Assembly: GCF_029784135.1 (NCBI RefSeq)
Contig: NC_073746.1
Coordinates: 165,529,325-165,593,324, forward strand
Direction: 5' to 3'
Length of the DNA: 64,000 bases
From: Toxorhynchites rutilus septentrionalis
Lineage: Eukaryota > Arthropoda > Insecta > Diptera > Culicidae
Positions 36,420-46,288 of this stretch are shown piece by piece. The notes below the pieces were generated by a model. The model worked only from the letters and a program-made list of their open reading frames with translations, was not told the DNA's origin and made no database searches. Every line of letters begins with the position of its first letter. Within the stretch, counting starts at the first letter, position 1. Both the position numbers and the translations under genes were made by a program.

Positions 36420-36665
36420 AAACACGCTTTGAATGTATTCCAAGGGGCAAGCTCTAGAATACGCGTGACCACAGTGCAAGACGAAGGAAATTTCTTTGAC
36501 GAAAAATCCCCCGACCAGAGCGGGAATCTGGCGTAGTGGTAACATTCATACCTCTCACGCAGAGATCACGAGCTCAATTCTCACTCCCGACATTCTTCCA
36601 AAAATGGAAGTAAAAAGTGACGAGCCAGCCGAAATGTGTTGAAAGTCACTAAAATAAAAAAAAAT
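36420..36665. mobile_element. SINE 1 fragment (minus) fused to SINE 2 (plus)
   Basis: 36430-36515 is the inverse of the SINE at 57640 (aagctctagaatacgcgtga; aatttctttgacgaaaaatc; gaccagagcgggaatc). It joins directly to a second tRNA-like head, tggcgtagtggtaac (box A) with gagctcaattctcac (box B). Then comes the same body as the SINE at 10482 and an A-rich tail near 36655. Confidence 0.65.
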
Positions 36666-36840
36666 CTATAGTGGTTAGATACTACACTCACATCTCTAAG
36701 GGGGGGCTGCCATACAAATGAAACACAAATTTCTGCATTATTCTAGAATTAATCAAACAAATGAAACCAAATTTGGCATGTGGAGGTTTTAGAGTGCAAT
36801 AAATATTTTACGTTGGTTAGACACTCCACGCTCCTCTCTA

Positions 36841-38122
36841 AAGGGTGTGTCACATCAAATTGCATCACGGAAAAAACGCTGTAGAAATTCGCTCAGTAGA
36901 CCGATCCTTTTGAAAATTTTAAACAGTAAAATAAAAACTATTAAACAACTTTTGGCATTTTCTTTTTATTCATACTTCGAGCCCAAGCCCGTATGCTCGC
37001 ACCTCGCTCGGTTCTGTACAACGTCAGGTTGTAGTTTTTTTTTAACAGAAATCCATTTTCTCTTGAAGTCTGCCTCCGATTTGACAACTTTTGGGTTCTT
37101 CCGGAGGGCCTGCTTCATAATCGCCCAATATTTCTCTATTGGGCGAAGCTCCGGCGCGTTGAGCGGGTTCATTTCCTTTGGCACGAAGGTGACCCCGTTG
37201 GCTTCGTACCACTCCAACACGTCCTTTGAATAGTGGCACGAAGCGAGATCCGGCCAGAAGATGGTCGGGCCCTCGTGCTGCTTCAATAGTGGTAGTAAGC
37301 GCTTCTGTAGGCACTCCTTAAGGTAAACATGCCCGTTTACCGTGCCGGTCATCACGAAGGGGGCGCTCCGCTTTCCGCAAGAGCAGATCGCTTGCCACAC
37401 CATGTACTTTTTGGCAAACTTGGATAGTTTCTGCTTGCGAATCTCCTCCGGAACGCTGAATTTGTCCTCTGCGGAGAAGAACAACAGGCCCGGCAGCTGA
37501 CGAAAGTCCGCTTTGACGTAGGTTTCGTCGTCCATTACCAGGCAATGCGGCTTCGTCAGCATTTCGGTGTACAGCTTCCGGGCTCGCGTCTTCCCCACCA
37601 TGTTTTGCCTTTTGTCGCGGTTAGGAGCCTTCTGAACCTTGTATGTACGCAGGCCCTCCTGCTGCTTGGTCCGCTGGACGAATGAACTTGACAAATTCAG
37701 CTTATTGGCGACATCCCGGACCGAACTTCTCGGATCACGTCTAAACTGCTTAACTACGCGCTTGTGATCTTTTTCACTGACGGAGCATCCATTTTTGCCG
37801 TTCTTCACCTTCCGGTCGATGGTTAGGTTCTCGAAGTATCGTTTTAGTACTCTGCTGACCGAGAATTGGACGATTCCCAGCATCTTACCGATGTCCCGAT
37901 GTGACAACTTCGGATTCTCGAAATGAGTGCACAGGATTAATTCACGACGCTCTTTTTCGTTCGACGACATTTTTCCAAATTTACGAAAAATTGACAGTGA
38001 AGCATGGTCAACGTGATCTATACACTCTTATCTGATTATAAGCGAAAGCTGAAGATATAATTCCTAAAAATTAAATTTCTACAGCGTTTTTTCCGTGATG
38101 CAATTTGATGTGACACACCCTT
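36841..38122 (-). mobile_element. Complete DD37E (ITmD37E-type) Tc1/mariner-superfamily transposon
   Basis: Inverted repeats of about 48 bp (start AAGGGTGTGTCACATCAAAT) bound a 1282-bp element. A TA lies on each side (36839-36840 and 38123-38124). It holds one uninterrupted transposase gene on the minus strand. Intact ends, target duplication and frame suggest a recent, possibly active copy. Confidence 0.9.
36966..37970 (-). CDS. DD37E transposase, 334 aa, intact
   Basis: This is a cut-and-paste transposase that would bind the element's inverted repeats and insert at TA. Residues 1-110 form paired helix-turn-helix regions (ELILCTHFENPKLSHRDIGK; SSVRDVANKLNLSSSFVQRT). The catalytic triad is visible: D in CLVMDDETYVKAD (about residue 145), D in TIFWPDLASCHYS, and E in ELRPIEKYW. 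Exactly 37 residues separate the second D from the E. This DD37E spacing defines the mosquito ITmD37E group within IS630-Tc1-mariner. The ATG at 37970 gives the full domain; the stop is at 36966-36968, about 125 bp inside the inverted repeat. No frameshift or stop is seen. Confidence 0.92.
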   Translation of the reverse strand: MSSNEKERRELILCTHFENPKLSHRDIGKMLGIVQFSVSRVLKRYFENLTIDRKVKNGKNGCSVSEKDHKRVVKQFRRDPRSSVRDVANKLNLSSSFVQRTKQQEGLRTYKVQKAPNRDKRQNMVGKTRARKLYTEMLTKPHCLVMDDETYVKADFRQLPGLLFFSAEDKFSVPEEIRKQKLSKFAKKYMVWQAICSCGKRSAPFVMTGTVNGHVYLKECLQKRLLPLLKQHEGPTIFWPDLASCHYSKDVLEWYEANGVTFVPKEMNPLNAPELRPIEKYWAIMKQALRKNPKVVKSEADFKRKWISVKKKLQPDVVQNRARCEHTGLGSKYE

Positions 38123-38829
38123 TAGGGGGGAGCTGCCATACAAATGAAACACAAATTTCTGCATTACTCAAGAATTAATCGAGCAAATGAAACCAAATTA
38201 GGCATTTCGAGGTTTTTGGGTGCATTAAATGTTTTACGGTGGTTAGATGCTCCTCCCCCCTCTCTTTAGGAAGGGGGGGGGGGGTCGTGCAATACGAATT
38301 AAATACATATTTCTGCATTACTCGAGAACTAATCAAGCAAAATGAGCCATATTTGGCATGTGGAGGTTATAGGGGGCACGAAACGTTTCTATGGTGGTGC
38401 GACATACCTACCCTCCCTGGGGAAATTCGAAAAATTCAATTCGCATGTGTTCTACAATTACATATTGACAAGCATTGTTAGCCCATTTGACGTTTGCGGT
38501 AACGAAATTGATCTTCGTTCGAAAGTAGAAAAAGATTTTAATGTGATGAAACGCACTGGCACGAGCATTGTGTCTGAAATAATCAGATATTATAATGTCG
38601 AGTATTGGTAAAAGTACTGTAATTTTATAGTAAAACAGGAAGTGGGTTATATCTATGGTATAACCGCAAGGGTGACGTAGGACTATCGTTGATTTAGAGA
38701 TCATTTGTTTGAAGTTGAATCTAAATCCATTCTGAATGAATGAATAAATGAATATTTGGGGGACTTCGAAAACGAGAGCGTTGCGTTGGAGGCTCAAGGT
38801 TTTATGCATCCAATTTTTTATATGGATAT

Positions 38830-39640
38830 TTTATGGATAGAAAACATTAAAATAAACTCTTTCGCTTGAATATAATTTTCAATTCCAAGGGGAACTGGCA
38901 GATTATTTTCCAGCAACGATTAGATATTTCTACATTTTCCTCGATACTGGAAGCCCACCAGTGGTTAATACTAACTCGATAACCACCTGTTAATAGTACT
39001 TGATTGAAAAATATTTGGTCACAGTGTTACATGGATGGAAAACATTAAAATAAACTCTTTCACATAAATGTATTTTTAAATTCCCAGAGGAACTGGCAGA
39101 TTATTTTCCGGATCTTTCTCGATGCTGAATGGCATCCAAACGGAAAGAATTCTGCGCGTGTATGTGTCGATCCTTCGCCGTCCACCTTCTCCAACACGTT
39201 AGGCAACGATGTTGTCTTGTCGATGTCCTCACGGAAAATGAATGTGTTTCACCACCAGAATATCGCTTAAGTATGCTTTTTGTATGTGATTGAATCGAGA
39301 GAAGGTGTGGTTTAGGATGGCAATTTGGAAGGCAAACTAGAGGGGAATGAACTCTCTGAGCTCGAAACTTTCGGCGACTGAGCAATAATCGATTGCGTGC
39401 GCATACAATATTAGATACGGAAATATCCTACTGATGGGGAAGAATAATCTTCAGAAGCTTTCCTGCTAATTACACTTGGTTGAAAAATTACAAAATCAAA
39501 TGTATTTGATCGCTGTGTTATATGGTTAGAAAACATTAAAATAAACTCTTTCACATGAATGTATTTTTAAATTCCCAGAGGAATTGGTAGATTATTTTCC
39601 AGAAATTATTAGATCTTTCCGGAACTTTCTCGATGCTGAA
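38830..39640 (-). repeat. Three copies of an H3-derived 3'-end unit
   Basis: Blocks at about 38840-38905, 39035-39130 and 39525-39640 share (minus) gatgccattcagcatcgaga, then ggaaaataatctgccag, ttcctctgggaa (a worn stem-loop) and gaaagagtttattttaatg (AAAGAG downstream element). The spacing is irregular. Confidence 0.6.
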
Positions 39641-39880
39641 TGGCATCTAAATGGAAAGAATTCCGCGCGTGTATGTGTGTGTAGCGATGTCTTCCCGGGG
39701 AACCGTTTGTGGCATCACTCTCCTCCTAATGGATTCCCTTCTGGCCTCGGGTGCACAAACAGGCTCTTGGTGACACCGTTCATCCGCGCTTTCATGATAA
39801 ACGAAGAGCTTCACCACAACAGCGACAACATGCTCCAATCGCTGTTCAATTAGAACTGAGTGGATTTCCGAGCGGCGCTC
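39590..39880 (-). pseudogene. Histone H3 pseudogene with TATA promoter (element C)
   Basis: On the minus strand, ggaggagagtgatgccacaa, then acggttccccgggaagacat and cgc follow the H3 codons for GGVKKPHRYRPGTVA with small gaps. Farther on, gatgccattcagcatcgag follows LPFQRLVRE. A candidate start (atgaacggtgtcaccaag, near 39797) resembles MARTK. Frames are broken throughout and the middle is shortened. A second, more decayed copy of the distal half lies at 39100-39260. Confidence 0.55.
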
Positions 39881-39882
39881 GC

Positions 39883-39890
39883 TTATATAC
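39883..39890 (-). promoter_or_regulatory. TATA box upstream of H3 pseudogene
   Basis: The minus strand reads GTATATAAGCGAGCGCCGC, a TATATAAG box with a GC-rich initiator region. It lies about 30 bp before a plausible histone leader (cagttctaattgaac). Confidence 0.5.
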
Positions 39891-40589
39891 CGATTGGTGT
39901 TTTCAATAGCCTGTTTTGAATGCAATTTTAAGACTATTGAAACAAGTTTTTGGATCAAAAAGTAACAAGTATAGAACGCGTAGACATTTTATCTTTCGAA
40001 TGAAGTGTTTATCATACCATTTCGTTCAGTTGTTTAGGAGCTATTAACGCTCAAAATCTCGGTCTCCGGCGTAACGCTTTCGTTTTCGAAACTTTGATTT
40101 TACACCCCGCTATAGAAATGAAAGACGTAGTCCTACGTCAAAAAATAATTTTAAAGGGTAGATTAGAATATCAGTGAACAGTTCTGCGATGGGACCCATG
40201 AACGTGCGCTTAGTAAAAAACGTGGGTAAAAACTTTGGGCGGGACGAAGTTTGCCGGGTCAGTTAGTATTATATAAAACTAACTATAGCTCGAAATCTAT
40301 TAAAATTGATCGTATCTATGAAGTCAGCTATTTTTGTCTAATTTAGAGTAGAATTGTTCTAAATCACGAGGGTAATTATTTTGAAGATAAATAAAGTAAT
40401 TTCAACTGAAAAAATACTCCTTTTAAATTATATGGTTTTGAAAAAAATTAGTGAAATACAACATTGAATAGAATGAAATTAATCGCGGAGGCCGAGAGAT
40501 CTCTGACGTCGTACATCATTTATCAATCGAACACGGTACTTCATGACTTGACATACAGCCATTCCATTCAAACCGATATCAGCTGGTTC

Positions 40590-40830
40590 AATATCTTTTA
40601 ATAAAAGGCTAGCTCATTGGCTTTAATTTGATATGTCGATCATCTAAAACGGTTCAGTGGTTCAAAAGTTATGAATTAAAAAAAAAAGTCATTTTTAGGA
40701 AAATGTGGGAATAATTGATTTTTCGAGCCGCCTTGAAATGGAAATGGTCACCCTAACGAAAAAATAAAAAATAATGTTTTGTGATAAAGAACAAAAATTA
40801 CCACCTTTCACGAAAATCTGAGATCCACTA
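40590..40830. repeat. Fragment of foldback family F
   Basis: 40600-40770 (ggctagctcattggcttta; ggttcagtggttcaaaagtt; aaatggtcaccctaacg) is the inverse of 35945-36030 and matches the right arm of 17285-18365. Confidence 0.6.
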
Positions 40831-41968
40831 TATCGGTTTTGGCATGGACTGGCTGCAAAAAGACATGAAGCTCTGATGAGTACAAATCTAGCACACAGTA
40901 GAAAAAATAAATATGCACTCCTAGTCCGCGTCCGTCCCTCTGAACAATTATTGAAATAAACACAGCAAGTTTGCGCCCCGTGGCTGCCTACCACCCCAAA
41001 AACTAATCTATGCAAAATTAACAAACTGTAAATGATTTGTTGCAACCTTCCGCGATTGCCTGTCGGGCTATCAAGTGTCAATAGCTTTGAACGCGGCGCA
41101 AACCATGGAAACTATATTTATTTGAGTGGTGGCTGCAAGGCGCGCACAGTTGACCTCTATTTTAACGCAGCAACAGCAACAGCAGTCCTACTGCCGTTTC
41201 CAGGCCCCCTAATTTACATTAGAAATCTATAATCAAGCAAATGCGATGACAAGTTCCAGCTGTAATGTGTACCTTATTCGCTCGCAGCTGATAGGCGGTG
41301 GGTTATATACACGGAACAGTTGCCCTAGGGTGGATCCAGTTTTGTTCAGCGACACGTAGCGTCAAGTAGATCGAGCCGGGGAAGTTTGCTTAGACCACCC
41401 TAGTGTTCATCAATATTCAAAGAAACAAACGTGGCTCGTGGGATTGCTGACCTTTAAAATTATCGCATGCCACTTTGCTTTGATATGGACTTTAAGAAGC
41501 AACGTTGAAATAAAACGCTTCGCGCGTTGGGAGGAGTCCATGTCCATAATGCACACAACCAGATTCTTCGGGTAATGAAATTTTGAATTGTAAATTACAA
41601 AGTGAATCCGAAAGCCACGCTCTATCTCTCATCAGCTTCGGCAGATCGCGCAGCTTATTATTCATAGCGCATATTTGCATACAACGTTAGGCCCCACTTG
41701 GGAAGGGGGTGGCTCCAAATGGACAAAACGCACCGTTTTGGACCGATGATTCGCGTACGCATACGCGTTGATAATTATAATTTTTTTCTCTGACTTCGCT
41801 TTAATTATTCAAATTTAATGCCAATGATTACAATCTTCGCGGCCTTCGGAAGACAAATGTAGAAAAAAAGAAAAGAAATGAATACACAGCAAAAGAAGCT
41901 GTGGGTGAAAACTGAGTAATAATTAATTCCACCTATTATAATTATAATTCTTCTTCCGCTCTTTGCAG
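40830..41968. other. Intron upstream of the PTEN exon, no repeat family recognised in most of it
   Basis: The sequence is less AT-rich than the TE blocks and ends in the polypyrimidine-AG acceptor ttcttccgctctttgcag. No other coding exon was seen. Confidence 0.5.
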
Positions 41969-42135
41969 ACATTAATGATCGGATTATCGCTATGGGCTAC
42001 CCGGCGGAGCACATGGAGTCAATCTACCGCAACAAGATCGAGGACGTGCAGAAGATGCTAGAGAAGAACCACGCCGGATGCTACAAAATCTACAACCTGT
42101 GCTCGGAGCGAAGCTATAACCACAAGCGCTTTCCG
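41969..42135 (+). CDS. Pten: PTEN phosphatase, internal coding exon (N-terminal part of the phosphatase domain)
   Basis: PTEN removes the 3-phosphate of PIP3 and restrains PI3K/Akt (insulin) signalling at the plasma membrane. The exon follows ctctttgcag and is followed by GTAAGT. Its 55 full codons encode INDRIIAMGYPAEHMESIYR...KMLEKNHAGCYKIYNLCSER...RFP. This matches PTEN residues 28-82 (human IIAMGFPAERLEGVYRN and HYKIYNLCAERHYD; the DRIIAMGYPA form is insect-like). The exon begins with the last two bases (AC) of a split Tyr codon, which would be Tyr27 in human numbering. The human exon 1/2 border also lies after the first base of codon 27. The catalytic HCxxGxxR loop and C2 domain lie outside the window. 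Reading is open through the exon, with no damage. Confidence 0.93.
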
Positions 42136-43229
42136 GTAAGTTTGGGACAGCCGGCCGCCCGGTGGGTTATGATTAATTTTCTACCGATGTGTATGAAATG
42201 AATTGTCTTGATCGATCGTTTTCAAAAAATGCATGGAACCGATACGCACATATTGATCATCGACCAAACAACTAAAGAATAACATAAACGTCAAAAAACA
42301 AGGTTCTGTTTGGGGTTCAACTCCAGCTTAAATATACCAAATGTTTTTTGAATTATTGTAAAGTATCTTTTGTAAAAATCTTTTGTTTTATTGTAAAGTA
42401 TCCGCCATATTGTTATCCTATGCAATTCTACAATTCTGTTAATTGGTAATGAGACAGATTTGTGCAAAATAAGCCATTAACGAGCAACTGTTGAAATTAT
42501 TTTTCGACGGGAGCATTTGACGTAATTTTGATTATTGGCGCGAAAGAAACTCCAATCTTCAAGAATAATTTTTTTTTCGATATTTTATTTTCCGGGAATG
42601 ATGCTAGCTAATAAATAAGGCTATCATTTGGTGTAAAAATATTACCATAAGGTTACTCTCCAAAGACATGAGAAATTATCAAATTTACTGTTCGTTTTTT
42701 TCAACTTTTAATGTCGTTAGTGGGTTAAATAAAATTGAGAAAATGAAACATGAACCTGAACCTGAGTATCTTCGGTTTAGAGGAATTTTCATAGAAGTTC
42801 AAGATTATAGCGTTCAATGAACGATAAACAATAAAAAAATTCAATGTCATGAAACGTTATCTGCATATTAAAACCGGCATTACACAAGAAAATATGCCTA
42901 TACACACTTTCAATGCGAACTTATTAGTTATATTATATTTCTGAAGACAACAGTCGTTGAAATATTTCAAATATATTCCAGGAATTTGGGTTTTCAAAGA
43001 AAATGCTTTATATACCATCCAAATTTATATTATAGCATTCAAAATATGCCCCTTCTGAAGCAATACACATTTTCTAACGAACAATCCGGACAACGAAACA
43101 CTTTTTATCTAGGGGAAATTCAAGTTTACACATAAAAAACCGAATCTGACATTCACTGTCAAAACACAACAATATCTGCTTTTGCAAACGTAGTTAGTGG
43201 GAATCTGTTAAAAAAAGGAGATATTCAAA
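42136..43229. other. Intron 3' of the PTEN exon, no gene seen
   Basis: It begins with a good donor (ccg|gtaagt). It is AT-rich with no recognised repeat or exon. Confidence 0.5.
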
Positions 43230-43309
43230 TTGTTTTTAAAACAAAATGTATATTTTCCCTTCGGTGGAGTGTCCTTCTTACACGACTTGATTAGTACACT
43301 GAAATCACC

Positions 43310-43700
43310 ATTGACAGGATTTTTTTACGCGTTTTTAGGAATATTTAAACGCGCATTTTTTCGCGAATTTCCAAATTTATGCGGTTTTTGTTTTCAAAAG
43401 GAGTTCACTGATTAGTAACTGAGAAACGAAAGGGGAAACAGATATCATGATTGTAGCATGTAAAAAAAAATTCGAATAATTATTTGTTAGAATATGGGTT
43501 GCATTTTAAACTAATAATTCACTGTTTGTTGGATTTTTACACGGAATTTGAAATTCACGCGGTTAATTTTTGCGCAGACTTTGGAATTTACGCGTATTTT
43601 GTAATTTATGTGGTTTTTTACACGGATTTTGAAGATTAACGCGGTTTTCTTTGACGCGTTTTTTTTATACGCGGCATTTACAACTCGCGTAAAAAGCTAC
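43310..43700 (+). repeat. Degenerate tandem repeat with ACGCGG-type units
   Basis: Repeated tttacacggattttgaa / attcacgcggtt / tttacgcgtattttg units of about 25-40 bases, highly diverged. It is not coding. Confidence 0.55.
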
Positions 43701-44034
43701 CCCAGCGTATTCTTTTAACATCAATATTTCTGGAGTTAAAATGAGAAAATTTACCGCTGATTCGATGAAATGGAAAGAAAGTAATGCTACAATACTCACG
43801 TAACAAAACATATCCACAAAATTACTTGTTAGCAAAGAGAACCTTATTTTCTGCAGTTGAAAATTTACATCAAACTGTTATTCGCAGATAACTTTTATGT
43901 TTTCATTCACAATTTTGACAGATGTCCAGTTAGGTGTATCCAGTGAGTGTCAGATCTATTGATTTATTGATAGTCCATTTATACTGTATTGCTTTGTACA
44001 TAATTCAAATTTAAAATAAAAATGTATTTTATCA

Positions 44035-44340
44035 ATTATACGCCCTGCCCTTCTTTCCTTTCTGTCTGATTCTTATGTACTTGGAAATTGCTGAACCGAT
44101 CGATATGAATATTTGTATGAAGGGGTTTTAGGGGCCGGAGGTTCTTATGGGGCTGCCATTCAAATGAAACACACATTTCTGCATAACTCAAGAACAAAGC
44201 AAGCTAATGGAGCATGTGGAGATTTTAGGGGGCAATAAATGTTTCTATGGTGGTAGGATACTCCTAAGGGAGGGCTACCATTTAAATAAAACACAAATTT
44301 CTGCCTAACTCGAGAACTGATCATCATGGTGCAAAATTCA
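44035..44340 (+). mobile_element. Helitron (CTAG family) fragment c
   Basis: It shares tctgtctgattcttatg, gaaattgctgaaccgatcga and two ~130-bp internal repeats (aaacacaaatttctgc) with the copies at 36665 and 58079. The 3' end is missing; it abuts a mariner relic. Confidence 0.55.
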
Positions 44341-44720
44341 TTCCACAAATCTGACCGTTTGCGATGAATTTTCTATCTCAAACGCCTCATTACACCAAAG
44401 TAATACTGCATAACAAGATAATACTCTCAACTGGCCGTTTGTTCCCTCCGGAAGAAATTCTGAATGGACAACACCACGAATATCGAAGAAAACAGTCTGC
44501 ATTAGCATCACTTTTGATCGACTTTTACGTTTTTTTTTTGTAAACCCAAGTCTCGTCGTCAATAATTATGCGTTGAATGGGCATGAGATCGTTCACATAC
44601 TCAGCCACTTCATTGCGATTAAATTTTTGAAAAAATGGGCTCTTCTGGCACTAGTCGCGCTGCGAGTCTTGCCCAAAACATCAACCAAAATATGACAAAT
44701 GAATGAATGTCTTATACCAT
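44340..44720 (-). pseudogene. Mariner-type transposase relic
   Basis: The minus strand encodes IDDETWVYKKK, then SKVMLMQTVFFDIRGVVHSE and FLPEGTN. These are the mariner block around the first catalytic Asp (DETWVY) and the VFFDIRGVVHxEF strand. The end NEAFEIENSSQTVRFVE recalls the mariner L-R-x-A-I-R-x-K-R-P region. Frames are shifted around 44525-44540. It is a different lineage from the element at 50785. Confidence 0.7.
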
Positions 44721-45180
44721 TTATACACCCGTGTTCACGACATAGTTGAGTCATCAAATGTATTTTGCAATATTGTCAACGCTTCGGCACACTAAATTCC
44801 TCGCAATATTTTTTATCAATAATATTATCCATATTAAAAATCGGCGAACCAGAAAAAAGTTATCTTGTTTTTAATGACACTGTAAAAAAAACTAAATGAC
44901 AGATTGTGCTCAAAATCGACATTAAGACCACTGACGGTAGTACCAACTTCAAAAAGAAAAAAAGAAAAAGTCCAGCGGGAAGATTCAAAATTATAAATTC
45001 CCGGTATATAGAATGTGTACATGCCAGATGTGGAGCATGTCTCCATTAAAAAAAGCCAAATGAGACAGATTTGGGGCAGTTCACAGGACCACATAAGCAT
45101 CTTTCACATAGTGTTTTTAGATGCAAATAACTTTAAATCGAAATAAAACACAAATAAATGGTGATAGAGCTTTATTCGGA
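44721..45180. other. Possible remainder of the mariner relic, unresolved
   Basis: No further transposase motif could be placed. It may hold the element's 5' half in decayed form. Confidence 0.3.
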
Positions 45181-45249
45181 AGATAGTTTTTTTGCCATTT
45201 TTATTTGAAAATGATTTCCGACATATGGCTACCTCGGTTGTCTAGAGGA

Positions 45250-45465
45250 ATACTTAATCAGCAAGTAAAACACGCTTTTGGGTCAATGAGTAATAAGCAT
45301 CACTTGTAGATCTTTTGTCTTTCGAATGAATTGAATATCGTACCACTTTGTTCAGTCGACAAAGAGACATTACCGTTCAAAACCTTGTACTTCCAACGTA
45401 ATCTCTCTTTTTCGAAACTTTGAGCTAACGCCCCAGTACAGAAATGAAATTCGTAGGCCTACGTC
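45250..45465 (-). mobile_element. Family element fragment, 5' end at right
   Basis: The right edge (minus) reads GACGTAGGCCTACGAATTTC. The next ~200 bp (tttcgaaactttgagctaac; gtctttcgaatga) match the 5' region of element C (40139-39960). The 3' part is absent. Confidence 0.5.
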
Positions 45466-45479
45466 AAAATAGTCCAATT

Positions 45480-46280
45480 TTGGTCAATTGCATGGTTTTG
45501 GGCCAATTCATTATGTCGACCGTAAAATTTACAATGAGAGGGATGAGTTTAGAAAACAGAGCCACGGTTTTCTAAAAACATCTGCACAATTTGCAAGCGT
45601 TGTTTTGGTGTCACTCTTTTCATTATTGGATCAAACTAAACACGAAATAGGTGAACATAAGCGAAGTAAGTAGCACAAATATCAATAATTGTTGTCAAAT
45701 TAGCGTTCTAATACATTTCTTCCGACGTGAAATATATTTTTCTCATTCCGTCACTGAAGAATTCCTTTGGTTTTTCTCGAAATCATGGCTCGACTGCTGA
45801 CTGCTGATCTTTAAGTACAGGAAACTAATAAAAGTCACAGAGTGCAAGTGGGTCAAATCATTGTTCAGAATTATCGACACCACGGTGTTGATGAGTCTCT
45901 CATTCTTGTGTAGTCCACAACTCATCTCGCCGCAACGACACCAAGACGCACATTCATGATCATGCAGGAAGTCTCCAACCAACCGAGTCACCAGTATCGC
46001 CCGTCACCCGTTATATGTTACAACCAACAAAGTCATCTAGGTCCTGAAGTCACGGTAGAAGCGGTAGAGATCTTCCAAAATCTCTCTCAATTCGTTCCGT
46101 ACCTGAGATGATAGATGATTGCTTGACATTTGTAACAAACTTATTCTATTTAATGTTCCGCTTGTTCCTCGCAAACATGATGGGTTGATTCGGAAGCCTT
46201 GGTTGATTGCTGATCTTCGCCACAAGAGGGATACGGAAAATGAGTATACGCTATTTCTAGTCGAAAATCACAGTCAACTG
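45480..46280. other. Spacer, no gene seen
   Basis: Short frames only; no motif is recognised. Confidence 0.4.
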
Positions 46281-46288
46281 TAACTTTT

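Larger units (their letters stand above)
38642..40139 (-). mobile_element. Histone-bearing Helentron/DINE-like element C
   Basis: The 5' end (minus) GACGTAGGACTACGTC is at 40139-40124 and the 3' hairpin (arms GGTTATACC / GGTATAACC-type) at 38665-38645. The inverse subterminal motif GACGTAGGACTATC is at 38673. It is inserted in the Helitron: the left flank ttttatagtaaaac and right flank aattttaaagggtagatt are contiguous in the Helitron copy at 7350-7380. The core carries H3-derived sequence with a TATA promoter and three repeats of an H3-3'-end unit. Confidence 0.7.
36665..40266 (+). mobile_element. Helitron (CTAG family) copy b, interrupted twice
   Basis: The pieces 36665-36840, 38123-38641 and 40140-40266 form one Helitron. 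They carry 130-170-bp internal repeats (gggggctgccatacaaatg; aaacacaaatttctgcatta) and end in tttgccgggtcagTTAG-T, one base off the canonical CTAG. The first gap is the DD37E transposon and the second a histone-bearing element. Joining across each gap reproduces the order in the copies ending at 7487 and 59230. Confidence 0.65.

Noticed and set aside
36847..37233. Open frame of 128 codons on the plus strand, opposite the transposase
   Set aside because: A shadow of the DD37E transposase gene and its inverted repeat.
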